From positions 1,407,501 to 1,471,500 of the forward strand of contig NZ_CP089538.1 in NCBI RefSeq assembly GCF_021233055.1: a stretch of 64,000 nucleotides of DNA, given 5' to 3'. Numbering within the stretch: the stretch's first letter is position 1; every line of letters begins with the position of its first letter. Below the pieces are notes generated by a model. It had not been told where the DNA came from. It saw nothing but the letters and a program-made list of their open reading frames with translations, and ran no database searches. The stretch is from Spirosoma oryzicola. GTDB lineage: Bacteria; Bacteroidota; Bacteroidia; Cytophagales; Spirosomataceae. Positions 26,668 through 35,666 of this stretch are shown here, piece by piece. The translations under genes were made by a program, and so were the position numbers.

Positions 26668-27945
26668 ATGACAAACGAGCCATCTCCGTCGGCTCCGCTG
26701 AAACCGGACTTAGCTACCTTCTTATTTGCCCGACGTGAAGCCATCTTGAACGAGTGGCGTACCAACTGCGAACGGGACTCAAGTTTACAAACGGTTTCTG
26801 CACTCAGCCGCGAAGAATTTAATGACATGGTCCCAACCCTCCTGAATATACTGGGACAACGGTTACGGGGCGAACGAATTGATTTAGATCCCGTGCAGAC
26901 CGCTAATGAGCATGGGCTGCATCGCTGGCAAAAAGGCTACGCGCTCCGAGAACTTTTACAGGAAATCGGGCATCTCTTTAGCGGAATTTCTGACGAGCTA
27001 GGGGCTTATGCTAAACTGTATCCAGACGCGAATGCTCTATTGCTGATGCAGGCTCACCGCGAAGTGATGGGACTTTACGAAGACACGATTGTTGGAAGTG
27101 CAGCCCGCTACGACGAACTAGAACGGACTGCCGCAGCAAGCCGGGCCACCACACTTCAGTTGGCACTCGATCAATTAAACGAACTGGTTCGTCAGCGGTA
27201 CGACATGTTGCGAACGTCCAGTCACGATTTGCGAAGTAGTGTCGGTCTTGTGCAGGGAGCGGCCTTTATGCTTGATCTGGATACGATCAGCGCCGAAGAT
27301 CGTAGCCGCCTGATGGATACGCTTAACCGGAACCTGGCCAATCTGGAAAAGATGCTACAGAGTCTGATGAGTCTGGCGCGGCTGGAAGCCGGACAGGACG
27401 TTGCTGAGGTAAGCGAGTTCGACGTGGCAAAACTAGTGCGGGAGCTAGCGGAGAGCACACAGCCGTTGGCCGATCAGCAGGAATTAACACTGTTAACCAG
27501 TGGACCGGAACAACTCATTGTCGAGAGTGACTCCGGTAAAGTACACCGGATCGTCCAAAACCTGTTAGTAAATGCGCTGACCTACACCGCATCGGGGGTA
27601 GTGTCGGTTTCCTGGGCGATAGAAGATGATCATCGGTGGATGGTCAGCGTTCAGGATACCGGTCCGGGCCTTCCCGATAATGGACTGGGAACGTTGGTCG
27701 GAGCGCTACGCCCAACGCAGGATAGTACTTCCGTATTTGACAGCCGGGTGCCTGCCGAAGAGCCGATCAGCGATGCGCCAGGTCCTCCGCGCAAACCCAA
27801 TGCGATCCGACCGAATGGGGAAGGGGTGGGCCTGCATATTGTCAAACGGTTGTGTGAACTTTTAGAGGCAAGTATTGATATTGAGACAGGGCCTGGAAAA
27901 GGTACGCTCATCCGCATTCGTTTTCCTCGCTTTTTCCGACGCTGA
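26668..27945 (+). CDS. Soluble sensor histidine kinase with RsbRD-type N-terminal domain
   Basis: From ATG 26668 (MTNEPSPSAP) the protein has 425 residues; the frame is open to GTG 26563. Residues about 15-150 resemble the RsbRD N-terminal domain (ILNEWRTNC, FNDMVPTLLNILG, HGLHRWQKGY), a non-haem globin-like fold seen in stressosome proteins. The kinase core follows: His186 in SSHDLRSS, N-box QNLLVNAL, G-boxes VQDTGPGLP and GEGVGLHIV. A Pro-rich insert lies between the G-boxes. No membrane segment is seen, so it senses a cytoplasmic signal. The adjacent divergent response regulator is the likely partner. Confidence 0.85.
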   Translation: MTNEPSPSAPLKPDLATFLFARREAILNEWRTNCERDSSLQTVSALSREEFNDMVPTLLNILGQRLRGERIDLDPVQTANEHGLHRWQKGYALRELLQEIGHLFSGISDELGAYAKLYPDANALLLMQAHREVMGLYEDTIVGSAARYDELERTAAASRATTLQLALDQLNELVRQRYDMLRTSSHDLRSSVGLVQGAAFMLDLDTISAEDRSRLMDTLNRNLANLEKMLQSLMSLARLEAGQDVAEVSEFDVAKLVRELAESTQPLADQQELTLLTSGPEQLIVESDSGKVHRIVQNLLVNALTYTASGVVSVSWAIEDDHRWMVSVQDTGPGLPDNGLGTLVGALRPTQDSTSVFDSRVPAEEPISDAPGPPRKPNAIRPNGEGVGLHIVKRLCELLEASIDIETGPGKGTLIRIRFPRFFRR

Positions 27946-27959
27946 CAAGCGTTTGTAGT

Positions 27960-29141
27960 TTACACGGCAATCGGGGTTCCGTGCGTTTGCTGCATAATGC
28001 CTCGCAGAGCAGGTGTACAAACGCCCAGCGCCTGCACCGTTATTTCGGATAGCCACGCTTTACCAAAAAGTCGCTGGACGGTCCGACCGATCCAGAGTCG
28101 GCGGGCAAACTGGGCGGACCATTCGCGCTGATACCGCTGTTCGAGTTCCAAACGGGTTAATTGGTTTTTCAGGAAACGGCTGGCCAGACCACTGGCCAGC
28201 TTGGCTCCATGAATGGCCATCGCCATACCATTGCCGCAGAACGGGGTAATGAGTCCTGCCGAATCGCCCGTCATCAAGATGTGGTTTTCGACCGCTTGCT
28301 TTGGGGAAAACGAAATTTCATTGATCACTTCGGGCTTTTCGTACAGAAACTCAGAATTCTCAAAGACGGCTTTCAACTGCGGATTCTGGCATAATACTGC
28401 TCGTTCCATCGCTGGAATCGTGCCGTACTGCCGTAGATTGGACCGGGTTGTCAGGTAACATAAGCAGTATTTATCGTCTTCGATTGCCGACATCCCGCAG
28501 TAACCATCCGCAAAATTATGCAGGGCAATCAGATCCGTTGGGAAGTCGGTTTTGATGTGGTATTTAACACCGATGTAAGGCGACGGTTGCCGCATAAAAG
28601 CCCGGTCGAGTGTTTTATCAAGCTTCGTTCGTTTGCCAAACGCGCCAAGTACGATCCGGCTATTTACTGTCTGAGTCCCTCCCGTTGATCGGTCGCTGGT
28701 CGAAACGATAAACAGATCTTTTGTAACCAATACGTCGTCTACCTGTTTATTAAGCAAAAACTGTACGCCAGCCGCTTTTCCCAACTGATACAGCTCATGG
28801 TCAAGTGTATACCGACTGATACCAAACCCACCCAAGTCCAGCGGAGCGTACAGCGACCGTCCGGAAGGAGCCGATACCTGAAACCGGTTGATGGTAGCCG
28901 CCCGGAGCGCCGTAGGGTCAATGCCCAACGTCTGAAGATACGGTCTGACTTCATTCGAAACGTATTCGCCACAAACTTTATGGAAGGGGTACGTTTTTCG
29001 CTCGACAAGGGTAACGGCATGACCGGCCCTTGCCAGTTCAAGCGCGCTGACCAGCCCAGCCAGTCCGCCACCAATGATGACAACATCGGTGGTCAGCTCA
29101 CTGCTTGTTGCGGTCCGTACCGCATTCGGAATACGTTGCAT
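27960..29141 (-). CDS. FAD-dependent oxidoreductase (geranylgeranyl reductase/flavin monooxygenase-like)
   Basis: A 393-residue flavoprotein. FAD-binding motif VVIIGGGLAGLVSALEL lies near residue 20, the family motif CGEYVSNEV near residue 57, and the second FAD motif MTGDSAGLITPFCGNGM near residue 292. It belongs to the group that includes geranylgeranyl reductases and FAD monooxygenases acting on lipids or polyketides; relatives in Bacteroidota often sit beside type III polyketide synthase genes, which are not present here. It is divergent from the GH13-like gene, and its stop is 14 bases from the histidine kinase stop. Substrate unknown. Confidence 0.85.
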   Translation of the reverse strand: MQRIPNAVRTATSSELTTDVVIIGGGLAGLVSALELARAGHAVTLVERKTYPFHKVCGEYVSNEVRPYLQTLGIDPTALRAATINRFQVSAPSGRSLYAPLDLGGFGISRYTLDHELYQLGKAAGVQFLLNKQVDDVLVTKDLFIVSTSDRSTGGTQTVNSRIVLGAFGKRTKLDKTLDRAFMRQPSPYIGVKYHIKTDFPTDLIALHNFADGYCGMSAIEDDKYCLCYLTTRSNLRQYGTIPAMERAVLCQNPQLKAVFENSEFLYEKPEVINEISFSPKQAVENHILMTGDSAGLITPFCGNGMAMAIHGAKLASGLASRFLKNQLTRLELEQRYQREWSAQFARRLWIGRTVQRLFGKAWLSEITVQALGVCTPALRGIMQQTHGTPIAV

Positions 29142-29168
29142 GATCGGATAGACAACAAACGGGGCTAT

Positions 29169-29197
29169 TTGGTTTTATAAAAAGCATTTTACATTTG
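29169..29197 (+). promoter_or_regulatory. Bacteroidota promoter, possibly giving a leaderless transcript
   Basis: TTG at 29169-29171, an 18-base spacer and a consensus TACATTTG (TAnnTTTG) at 29190-29197. The ATG of the next gene is at 29202, about where transcription would begin, so the mRNA may start at or within a few bases of the start codon. Confidence 0.55.
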
Positions 29198-29201
29198 CGC
29201 T

Positions 29202-31169
29202 ATGTCCATTCTGTCCAACGATCTGAAAGCCGATTGGCAACTCAACCATTCTGTTTACACAGAAGCGTATCAATCCGGAAATTCATCCTTTATTCCTAAT
29301 CTACTGCCGCCCTATGCGCTGCAATTTTCAGTTTATCAAACGCTGGAAATACTGCACAAGCGCCTGGGTAATGAGACGCTTCGGCTGTCCTTGAATCCCT
29401 TAGAGACCATTCCTAGTCCGGTCAAAGGAAAGCCGGACGGCGAATGGTTGAAGCGCAGCAATATGGTTGGCGTGAATGTCCGCACGGTTGGTTCGTTCTG
29501 GAAGGTTGTCAATTACGCGCTGACGCTGCCTGCCAGTCACGACAGCATTCATCTGCTGCCGATTTGGGAGCCGGGCGTGGTTGGAAGCCTGTACGGTATG
29601 GTAAGCTGGCAGATCAACCCTGAGTTTTTTGATGTAGAACTGGCCCGCTACGTGCCAGCGCTGGACACTGTTGAAAAGCAATTAAAAGTAGTAATGAACC
29701 TGCTCCATGCGATGGGGCGCACCGTTGGTATGGATGTCATTCCCCATACGGACCGGTTTTCGGAGATGGTGCTGGCCTGTCCGTCGCTGTTTGAATGGGT
29801 ACGGCGCGACATAGACGTAATCGCCGATCATTCGAGCATGGTGTATAAATACGCCGAAGAGGCTATCTGGCAGCATCTAAAGTACGTGGGCGCTGCCGAT
29901 GGTTCACCGATAACGTACGCTAAAGACGTTTTCTTCTCGACCGACTTGTCAGTCCTGACCGATGATCAGCGGCTGCGCGTTCTGTTCGGTCACCCGAGTG
30001 ATTACGCGGGACGGCTTCAACGACGAATTAGCCTGATTCGGCACCTGACTGCACAAGGAATTGAAACGGTTCCCATGACGATGGCTCCGCCTTACCGGGG
30101 GCTACACATCGATCCAACTGATTTTGTGCTGGATGAATACGACCAGACCTGGTATCAATACGAGTTTGACGAGCCCCAACTCATGTCGCGGGTGTTCGGT
30201 CCACTCGCCCGCTACCGGTTTTATGAGTCAAAGGACAACAACCAGCGCTGGGAGCTTGACTTTGACCGGCCTAACTACCCGGCCTGGGCTTACATTTGTC
30301 AGAAAGTACAGGAGTGTCAGCAAACGTATAATTTCGACTTTATGCGGGGCGACATGGCGCACGTGCAGATGCGGCCAGAAGGCGTTCCCGAAATGGTCGG
30401 CCATTATTACGATCCCCTGCGGTCGATAAAACGGTACGTTCGGGGTAATGGAGCACCTCACTTTGCTTTTTTTGCCGAAACGTTTCTGGCTCCGCCTGAT
30501 GTGATGGGCTACGGCGACGAACTGGACCATCTGGAAGCCATTGACGCCGATTCGACACTCGGTGACCTGCAATCGTTGGTAGTCGGATCGGTTGATTTCA
30601 AGCAGAAGTTCGCGACCTATTACGAGTACCTAAAGACGCGCCAGTTTGCTCCCAACTTTACGGTGATGACCGCCGATAAAGACGACCCGCGTTTCGATGA
30701 ATTTTACCGGACGGGTAATCTATTTCGCTACTTCACGGCGCTCTTTCTCACCGATATGCCTAGTTACGTTGGGTTAGGATTCGAACTGCGGAACCTTCAC
30801 GGCGAACGGGCAATAAACGAAGAATACTCGAAGCTGTACGTCTTTCAGATTGGCGATGATCGTCAGCCCGACAAAGTTACGCATGGGCCTTACGTGTGGG
30901 GTCATAACGTAGAGCAGTTCAAAAGTATCCTGCGTATGCGGACGTTCGCCGAGCGCATCTGGCCAGCCATTGCCGGGCAGGAAACCCGCTGGCTAGTGCA
31001 GCCGGACAACAACAGCAACTACGTAGTCTGGACACATACCGAACCTACCGGATACGTTTTCGCGGCTTCCTATTCGGGAAATCTGCCCGAGTCGATACCC
31101 GGCGTGGATTTAGTCAATGCCGAACTGCTTTTCTCGGACAGCGGCTGCCGTATCTGGAAGATCGTTTAA
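29202..31169 (+). CDS. Alpha-amylase superfamily (GH13-like) protein
   Basis: A 655-residue cytoplasmic protein without signal peptide. The order of motifs recalls GH13: region I-like GMDVIPHTDRF with Asp178 and His182; region II-like FMRGDMAHVQ with Asp384 as candidate nucleophile; region III-like FFAETFLAP with Glu426 as candidate acid; region IV-like LTDMPSY with Asp518. Spacings of 42 and 92 residues between the three acids suit the family. The motifs are otherwise far from well-known members (His is four, not five, residues after the region I Asp), so the enzyme class is uncertain; it could be a divergent glucan enzyme or a non-catalytic relative. It is single, after a strong promoter. 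Confidence 0.6.
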   Translation: MSILSNDLKADWQLNHSVYTEAYQSGNSSFIPNLLPPYALQFSVYQTLEILHKRLGNETLRLSLNPLETIPSPVKGKPDGEWLKRSNMVGVNVRTVGSFWKVVNYALTLPASHDSIHLLPIWEPGVVGSLYGMVSWQINPEFFDVELARYVPALDTVEKQLKVVMNLLHAMGRTVGMDVIPHTDRFSEMVLACPSLFEWVRRDIDVIADHSSMVYKYAEEAIWQHLKYVGAADGSPITYAKDVFFSTDLSVLTDDQRLRVLFGHPSDYAGRLQRRISLIRHLTAQGIETVPMTMAPPYRGLHIDPTDFVLDEYDQTWYQYEFDEPQLMSRVFGPLARYRFYESKDNNQRWELDFDRPNYPAWAYICQKVQECQQTYNFDFMRGDMAHVQMRPEGVPEMVGHYYDPLRSIKRYVRGNGAPHFAFFAETFLAPPDVMGYGDELDHLEAIDADSTLGDLQSLVVGSVDFKQKFATYYEYLKTRQFAPNFTVMTADKDDPRFDEFYRTGNLFRYFTALFLTDMPSYVGLGFELRNLHGERAINEEYSKLYVFQIGDDRQPDKVTHGPYVWGHNVEQFKSILRMRTFAERIWPAIAGQETRWLVQPDNNSNYVVWTHTEPTGYVFAASYSGNLPESIPGVDLVNAELLFSDSGCRIWKIV

Positions 31170-31199
31170 CCATATATACGCTTTCGTGTACGTTTTTGA

Positions 31200-31247
31200 C
31201 CTGATAAGGGGCCGGCTGGTGCTGGCGTCTTTATCGGGTTGTTTTTT
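31200..31247 (+). terminator. Terminator after the GH13-like gene
   Basis: Outer arms CCTGATAA and TTATCGGG (one G:U pair) enclose an inner GCCGGC/GCTGGC stem, followed by TTGTTTTTT. It begins 31 bases after the stop. Confidence 0.65.
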
Positions 31248-31384
31248 AGGTAGAAGGGTGTGTCATTGTACCTGTTGGATGCAGTTTAACCGGGCGAAAT
31301 AGTGATTATACGGTAGTTTTTAGTTAAGTTTACCGTATTCTATGACGTTCAGCGTGTCTTATTCTGGATCCTAACTGCGTACCA

Positions 31385-32383
31385 ATGGCAAGACTTTTTT
31401 TGCAGAAAGTAAGTCGAGTAGTTGTCTGGCTGTTTTGTATCGGGCTGACCGCTATTTTGTTGGGGTATCAAACGGTTCTCTTAAATGATCTGACGCCGAG
31501 TGCTACCGAAAAGCTGATGATCTGGCTCACTACCCGCACGATGCTGGTGATGGCGTTAGGCTACGGCTACTACATGGCCTGGCGGTATGGGCAAGGAAAC
31601 AAATGGTCGGCCTGGCAGGCCGTCTTGTCGGGTGCTGCTCTGTTTGCTGGTGGCCTGGCGGCTTTCCTGATCGCGGGCGATAGTACGTTGCTTTGGCTGG
31701 CAATAGCGGGTATTCTACTTGTATTGGTACGGCACGTTGGTGAACGCTGGTTACTCCTGGGGGCGCTTGTACTGCTGTTAAACATACCCGTTCAGGTTTA
31801 TCGATGGTACCGGGCGAACTGCGATGTGCCGTTTCCCACCTCCGACCAGATCGTTACCTTTGAGAAAGAACAGCACGAAATTCGTCAGCGGTGGGCAGCC
31901 AAGAACCGATACTGGATTGACCAGGATTACGAGCAGCTGGTGCGTCACCACGCTACGTACTGGCCGGGTCGAATCTGGCGCGATCTGAAAACAGGACGCT
32001 GGTCATTATTGATCGGCATGGTGTTGCTGGGCGGATTGGCCCAACGTCGGCGTACCTCTCTTCCGGCGACGGTCACTACCTCGTTAATTGCTGTCGTGGG
32101 CATCTGGTTCCTGTCGACGCTACTTGGCTTAACGTCAGTCTACACGTACGCAACGGCTGTGCGTCTGTACCTGAATAGCCTATTATTTCCCGGATACTAT
32201 GTGTTCGACGGACCTGCCGCCCTGTATTTAACCGTAGCGGAGATTTCGTGGGTTAGTGGGGCATTGCTGATCGGTACAGTCATCTGGTTTCTGGCAGGCT
32301 GGACAGCGCCAAGATGGATCGTTATCGGTCAACGGGTGTTACGGAGGAGACTTACCTTTTTAAAAATTCGATCAGCCGCTTAA
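31385..32383 (+). CDS. Polytopic membrane protein of unknown function
   Basis: A 332-residue protein with about eight hydrophobic segments: one near residues 12-32, four more before residue 140, a hydrophilic stretch (about 140-205) rich in Trp, Arg, Gln and Tyr, and three further segments to the C-terminus. The hydrophilic part includes EQHEIRQRW and YWPGRIWRD. I do not recognise a family; the layout loosely recalls DUF418-like membrane proteins. It precedes the radical SAM gene by 103 bases on the same strand and may be co-transcribed with it. Confidence 0.6.
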   Translation: MARLFLQKVSRVVVWLFCIGLTAILLGYQTVLLNDLTPSATEKLMIWLTTRTMLVMALGYGYYMAWRYGQGNKWSAWQAVLSGAALFAGGLAAFLIAGDSTLLWLAIAGILLVLVRHVGERWLLLGALVLLLNIPVQVYRWYRANCDVPFPTSDQIVTFEKEQHEIRQRWAAKNRYWIDQDYEQLVRHHATYWPGRIWRDLKTGRWSLLIGMVLLGGLAQRRRTSLPATVTTSLIAVVGIWFLSTLLGLTSVYTYATAVRLYLNSLLFPGYYVFDGPAALYLTVAEISWVSGALLIGTVIWFLAGWTAPRWIVIGQRVLRRRLTFLKIRSAA

Positions 32384-32486
32384 TTGGTGAATTTGTCCAT
32401 TTCTACCGGGCAAGTTGCGCGACGACGCCGTGTAGGCTCATGCCCACGTGGTATGTTGCTACCAATTTCGGGCTTACCTTTATCGC

Positions 32487-33524
32487 ATGAATCGCCATCA
32501 AACGGTTGGTCGTTACCGCGACGGACTCAACTTTGCTTCGAAACTGACGCCCAAGCGCGTAGCCAATGCGTTGAAGGTACTGTCCAGTTACTACCGATCT
32601 CGTCAATTAGGTCAGCCCGTTCATCGCGGTTTGCCTATGTCGGTCTCATTCGAGCCAACCACCTCCTGTAACCTGCGTTGCCCCGAATGCCCAAGTGGGT
32701 TGCGGTCCTTTACGCGGCCAACCGGCATGTTGGGTGAAGATCTGTACAAACGCACTATCGACGAACTGCACGAAACGCTGCTTTACCTGATTTTCTACTT
32801 TCAGGGAGAGCCGTATCTGCATCCGCAGTTTCTGGAACTGGTACGCTACGCTACCGACCGTAATATTTACACGGCCACGAGTACCAACGCGCATTACCTG
32901 ACCGACGCCAACGCGCGAAAAACCGTTGAATCGGGCCTGGACCGGCTGATTATTTCCATCGATGGTACGACGCAGGAAGTGTACCAGCAGTACCGGGTAG
33001 GGGGTAAGCTCGAAAAAGTCCTTGAAGGAACGAAAAACATTATCCGCTGGAAAAAAGAGCTGAAATCCCGGACGCCCCACGTCCTGTTTCAGTTTCTGGT
33101 CGTAAAACCCAATCAACACCAGATTGATGAGGTCAGGAAGCTAGCCCGCGAACTAGGTGTGGACGAAGTAGGACTGAAAACGGCCCAGGTTTATGATTAC
33201 GAACACGGTTCAGACCTGATTCCAACGCTGGACCAGTATAGTCGCTACGCGGCTCAGGCCGACGGAACTTACGCCATCAAAAACGGCTTCGGTGATCACT
33301 GCTGGAAAATGTGGCATTCCTGCGTCATTACCTGGGATGGTCTGGTTGTACCCTGTTGTTTTGACAAAGACGCTCATCATCGGTTGGGCGATCTTCAGAA
33401 TCAGTCATTTGCCGACCTATGGCAGGGCCCGGCTTACCAGGATTTCCGTCAAACCCTGCTGCGCTCCCGCTCCGAGATTGAGATGTGCCGAAACTGTACC
33501 GAAGGAACGAAAGTGTGGGCCTGA
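32487..33524 (+). CDS. Radical SAM/SPASM domain protein
   Basis: A 345-residue enzyme from the ATG at 32487; the longer frame from GTG 32448 adds 13 residues without similarity. Cys61, Cys65 and Cys68 (CNLRCPEC) bind the radical SAM 4Fe-4S cluster. The C-terminal SPASM-type region has Cys in CWKMWHSC, PCCFD and CRNC, which would bind auxiliary Fe-S clusters. Such enzymes modify peptides, sugars or lipids, or act in cofactor maturation. No precursor peptide gene is seen nearby; the only same-strand neighbour is the unknown membrane protein upstream. Substrate unknown. Confidence 0.9.
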   Translation: MNRHQTVGRYRDGLNFASKLTPKRVANALKVLSSYYRSRQLGQPVHRGLPMSVSFEPTTSCNLRCPECPSGLRSFTRPTGMLGEDLYKRTIDELHETLLYLIFYFQGEPYLHPQFLELVRYATDRNIYTATSTNAHYLTDANARKTVESGLDRLIISIDGTTQEVYQQYRVGGKLEKVLEGTKNIIRWKKELKSRTPHVLFQFLVVKPNQHQIDEVRKLARELGVDEVGLKTAQVYDYEHGSDLIPTLDQYSRYAAQADGTYAIKNGFGDHCWKMWHSCVITWDGLVVPCCFDKDAHHRLGDLQNQSFADLWQGPAYQDFRQTLLRSRSEIEMCRNCTEGTKVWA

Positions 33525-33611
33525 ACAGATTTGTGCCTGAGCGAACGAGCAATTGAGTGAATAAAGTCTGTGCTGACTGTTCATTCGATCACCCGTTCGA
33601 TTTTCACTCAA

Positions 33612-33642
33612 TAAGTTTGTGGAACATTCCGTGGAACATTTC
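33612..33642 (+). promoter_or_regulatory. parA promoter -7 element with tandem GTGGAACATT repeats
   Basis: TAAGTTTG (TAnnTTTG) at 33612-33619 is followed at once by two direct 12-base repeats at 33619-33630 and 33631-33642 that differ only at one base. Each starts with GTGGAACA, which equals the right half of a parS-type palindrome. The expected transcription start falls in the first repeat. No clear TTG is found 19 bases upstream of the -7. An operator for ParB or ParA is inference. Confidence 0.45.
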
Positions 33643-33693
33643 TTGGATTCGTGAAAACTATCCGGCATATTTGGAACTGCAACGCACAGACCG

Positions 33694-34476
33694 ATGGGTA
33701 AAGTCATTGCTATCGCCAACCAAAAGGGGGGCGTCGGTAAAACTACAACAACAATTAATTTGGCCGCCAGCTTGGCCGCCCTCGAATTTCAGACGCTTAT
33801 TGTTGATGCAGATCCGCAGGCCAACTCGACCTCAGGACTGGGTTACAATCCAAAAGAAATCGAGACTAGTATTTACGAGTGCATGGTCGAAGGAATTCGT
33901 CCTCAGGATGCCATTATTCAGACGGATTTTCCGAACCTGAATTTGCTGCCTTCGCACATTGATCTTGTCGGCGCTGAGATCGAGATGATCAATCTCCAGA
34001 ACCGGGAAGACAAGATGAAGGAAGCGCTCGATAGCATTCGCGACGAGTACGATTTCGTTATCATCGATTGCTCACCGTCGCTGGGGCTGATTACGATCAA
34101 TAGTCTGACAGCCGCCGATTCGGTGATCATTCCGGTCCAGTGCGAATATTTTGCGTTGGAAGGGCTGGGCAAACTGCTTAATACAATCAAGATCATTCAG
34201 TCGCGATTGAATACGCAGTTGGCTATCGAAGGTATTCTGCTGACTATGTACGACTTGCGGGTTCGGCTTTCGAACCAGGTGGTTGGCGAGGTGACGAGCC
34301 ATTTCCAGCAAATGGTTTTCAACACCATCATTCCGCGAAACATCCGGCTTAGCGAATCGCCGAGCTTTGGTGTACCGGCGCTGGCGCAGGATGCCGACAG
34401 TAAAGGTGCCGTCAGCTATTTGAATCTGGCCCGCGAAATTCTGGCTAAGAATGGCCTGATGCCGCATGAAGTTTAA
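33694..34476 (+). CDS. parA: Chromosome partitioning ATPase ParA (Soj)
   Basis: A 260-residue deviant-Walker ATPase. KGGVGKTT at residues 11-18 carries the signature Lys, DADPQANST near 39-47 is the A' region and IIDCSPSLG near 121 is Walker B. With ParB it segregates the replicated origin region by ATP-dependent nucleoid binding. ParB follows after 87 bases. The upstream region contains a -7 element and tandem repeats that may be a regulatory site. Start is the ATG giving MGKVIAIANQ. Confidence 0.95.
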   Translation: MGKVIAIANQKGGVGKTTTTINLAASLAALEFQTLIVDADPQANSTSGLGYNPKEIETSIYECMVEGIRPQDAIIQTDFPNLNLLPSHIDLVGAEIEMINLQNREDKMKEALDSIRDEYDFVIIDCSPSLGLITINSLTAADSVIIPVQCEYFALEGLGKLLNTIKIIQSRLNTQLAIEGILLTMYDLRVRLSNQVVGEVTSHFQQMVFNTIIPRNIRLSESPSFGVPALAQDADSKGAVSYLNLAREILAKNGLMPHEV

Positions 34477-34563
34477 ACCATGTATGATGCCGTACTGATG
34501 ATGCACGACTGCTGAAAGCGGGTCTCTCATCATACGTTCTGCATCCTATAGCATACCTTTCGT

Positions 34564-35484
34564 ATGGACAACGCGAACACCAAAGCACCGAATAAAAAGA
34601 TGATAGGGTTGGGCCGTGGCTTAGGTGCCCTGTTGCATGACAGCGACGCGGTCAACCGGCAGACAAAACCGTCGCCGTTTGAGTCCATCAGTACGATGAC
34701 TGAAATCAGTCTGGCGCAGATTGAAACCAACCCGTTTCAACCCCGGACTCGCTTCGACGAAGAAGCGCTTCAGGACCTCGCTGACTCGATTCGGGTTCAG
34801 GGCATCATTCAGCCGATCACGGTGCGGCAAATGGGCAAGGATCGGTATCAGCTGATCGCGGGTGAGCGACGCCTTCAGGCATCGAAACTGATCGGGATGA
34901 CGCACATTCCGGCCTATGTCCGAACCGCGAATGACCAGCAAATGCTGGAAATGGCGCTTATTGAGAACATTCAGCGCGAAAACCTGAACTCAATTGAAAT
35001 TGCCCTCAGCTACCAGCGGTTGATCACCGAGTGTAGTCTGAAGCAGGAAGAATTAGGCGAACGGGTTGGTAAGAATCGAACAACGGTCAATAACTACATC
35101 CGGCTTCTGAAACTTCCCCCCGTGATCCAGGCGGCTTTACGGGATAACAAGATCTCGATGGGCCACGCGCGGGCGATTATTAATATCGAAAATCCTGACT
35201 CTCAAATTCGGCTGTTCAACCGGACTGTTGACGAAGAATGGTCGGTTCGTAAGGTTGAAGAAGCCGTTCGGAACTTATCGGATGATACGCTGGAGCCTGC
35301 TGCTACTCGCCGTGTAACGTTGCCCAAGCAGGAAATGCGCAGTTTGCAATTCAAGCTGTCATCGATGTTCGGTACGAAAGTATCCATCAAAGCTGACGAA
35401 AAACACAAGGGAGAAATCAAGATACCCTTTACCTCGCAGGAGGAGCTAACGAAAATTCTGGAAGTACTAAACTCACAGGCATAG
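34564..35484 (+). CDS. parB: Chromosome partitioning protein ParB
   Basis: A 306-residue ParB/Spo0J protein. Residues about 50-140 form the CTP-binding ParB domain with NPFQPRTRF and GERRLQASK; residues about 155-190 are the helix-turn-helix (QEELGERVGKNRTTVNNYI) that reads parS; the C-terminal part is for dimerisation. The N-terminus shows KMIGLGRGLGALL, the common ParA-interacting peptide of this family. It is in an operon with parA and is ended by a hairpin terminator at 35571. No perfect parS was seen in the window by reading. Confidence 0.95.
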   Translation: MDNANTKAPNKKMIGLGRGLGALLHDSDAVNRQTKPSPFESISTMTEISLAQIETNPFQPRTRFDEEALQDLADSIRVQGIIQPITVRQMGKDRYQLIAGERRLQASKLIGMTHIPAYVRTANDQQMLEMALIENIQRENLNSIEIALSYQRLITECSLKQEELGERVGKNRTTVNNYIRLLKLPPVIQAALRDNKISMGHARAIINIENPDSQIRLFNRTVDEEWSVRKVEEAVRNLSDDTLEPAATRRVTLPKQEMRSLQFKLSSMFGTKVSIKADEKHKGEIKIPFTSQEELTKILEVLNSQA

Positions 35485-35570
35485 TTGGACTAACGTAATT
35501 TCGCATTAGTATACGTTTAACGGTCAGAATAGCCTGTTTTCAAGAATGAAATTAGTGATACGATTGAATT

Positions 35571-35595
35571 AGCCCGGTTTCTCCGGGCTTTTTTA
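35571..35595 (+). terminator. Terminator after parB
   Basis: AGCCCGG and CCGGGCT around a TTTCT loop, followed by six T residues. It lies 87 bases after the parB stop. Confidence 0.88.
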
Positions 35596-35666
35596 TTGAC
35601 CCTTAGTACAGTAGTTTCGGCAACTGGCTGCGTTATGCGTACTCTTACAGAATCTTTTACCTCCGT

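Noticed and set aside
27960..29141. Part of a polyketide or flexirubin cluster
   Set aside because: The FAD enzyme resembles ones from such clusters, but no synthase, acyl carrier or methyltransferase gene of that kind is adjacent.
33619..33642. A true parS site
   Set aside because: Only direct half-sites are present; the full 16-base palindrome is not formed. Kept as a possible operator, not as parS.
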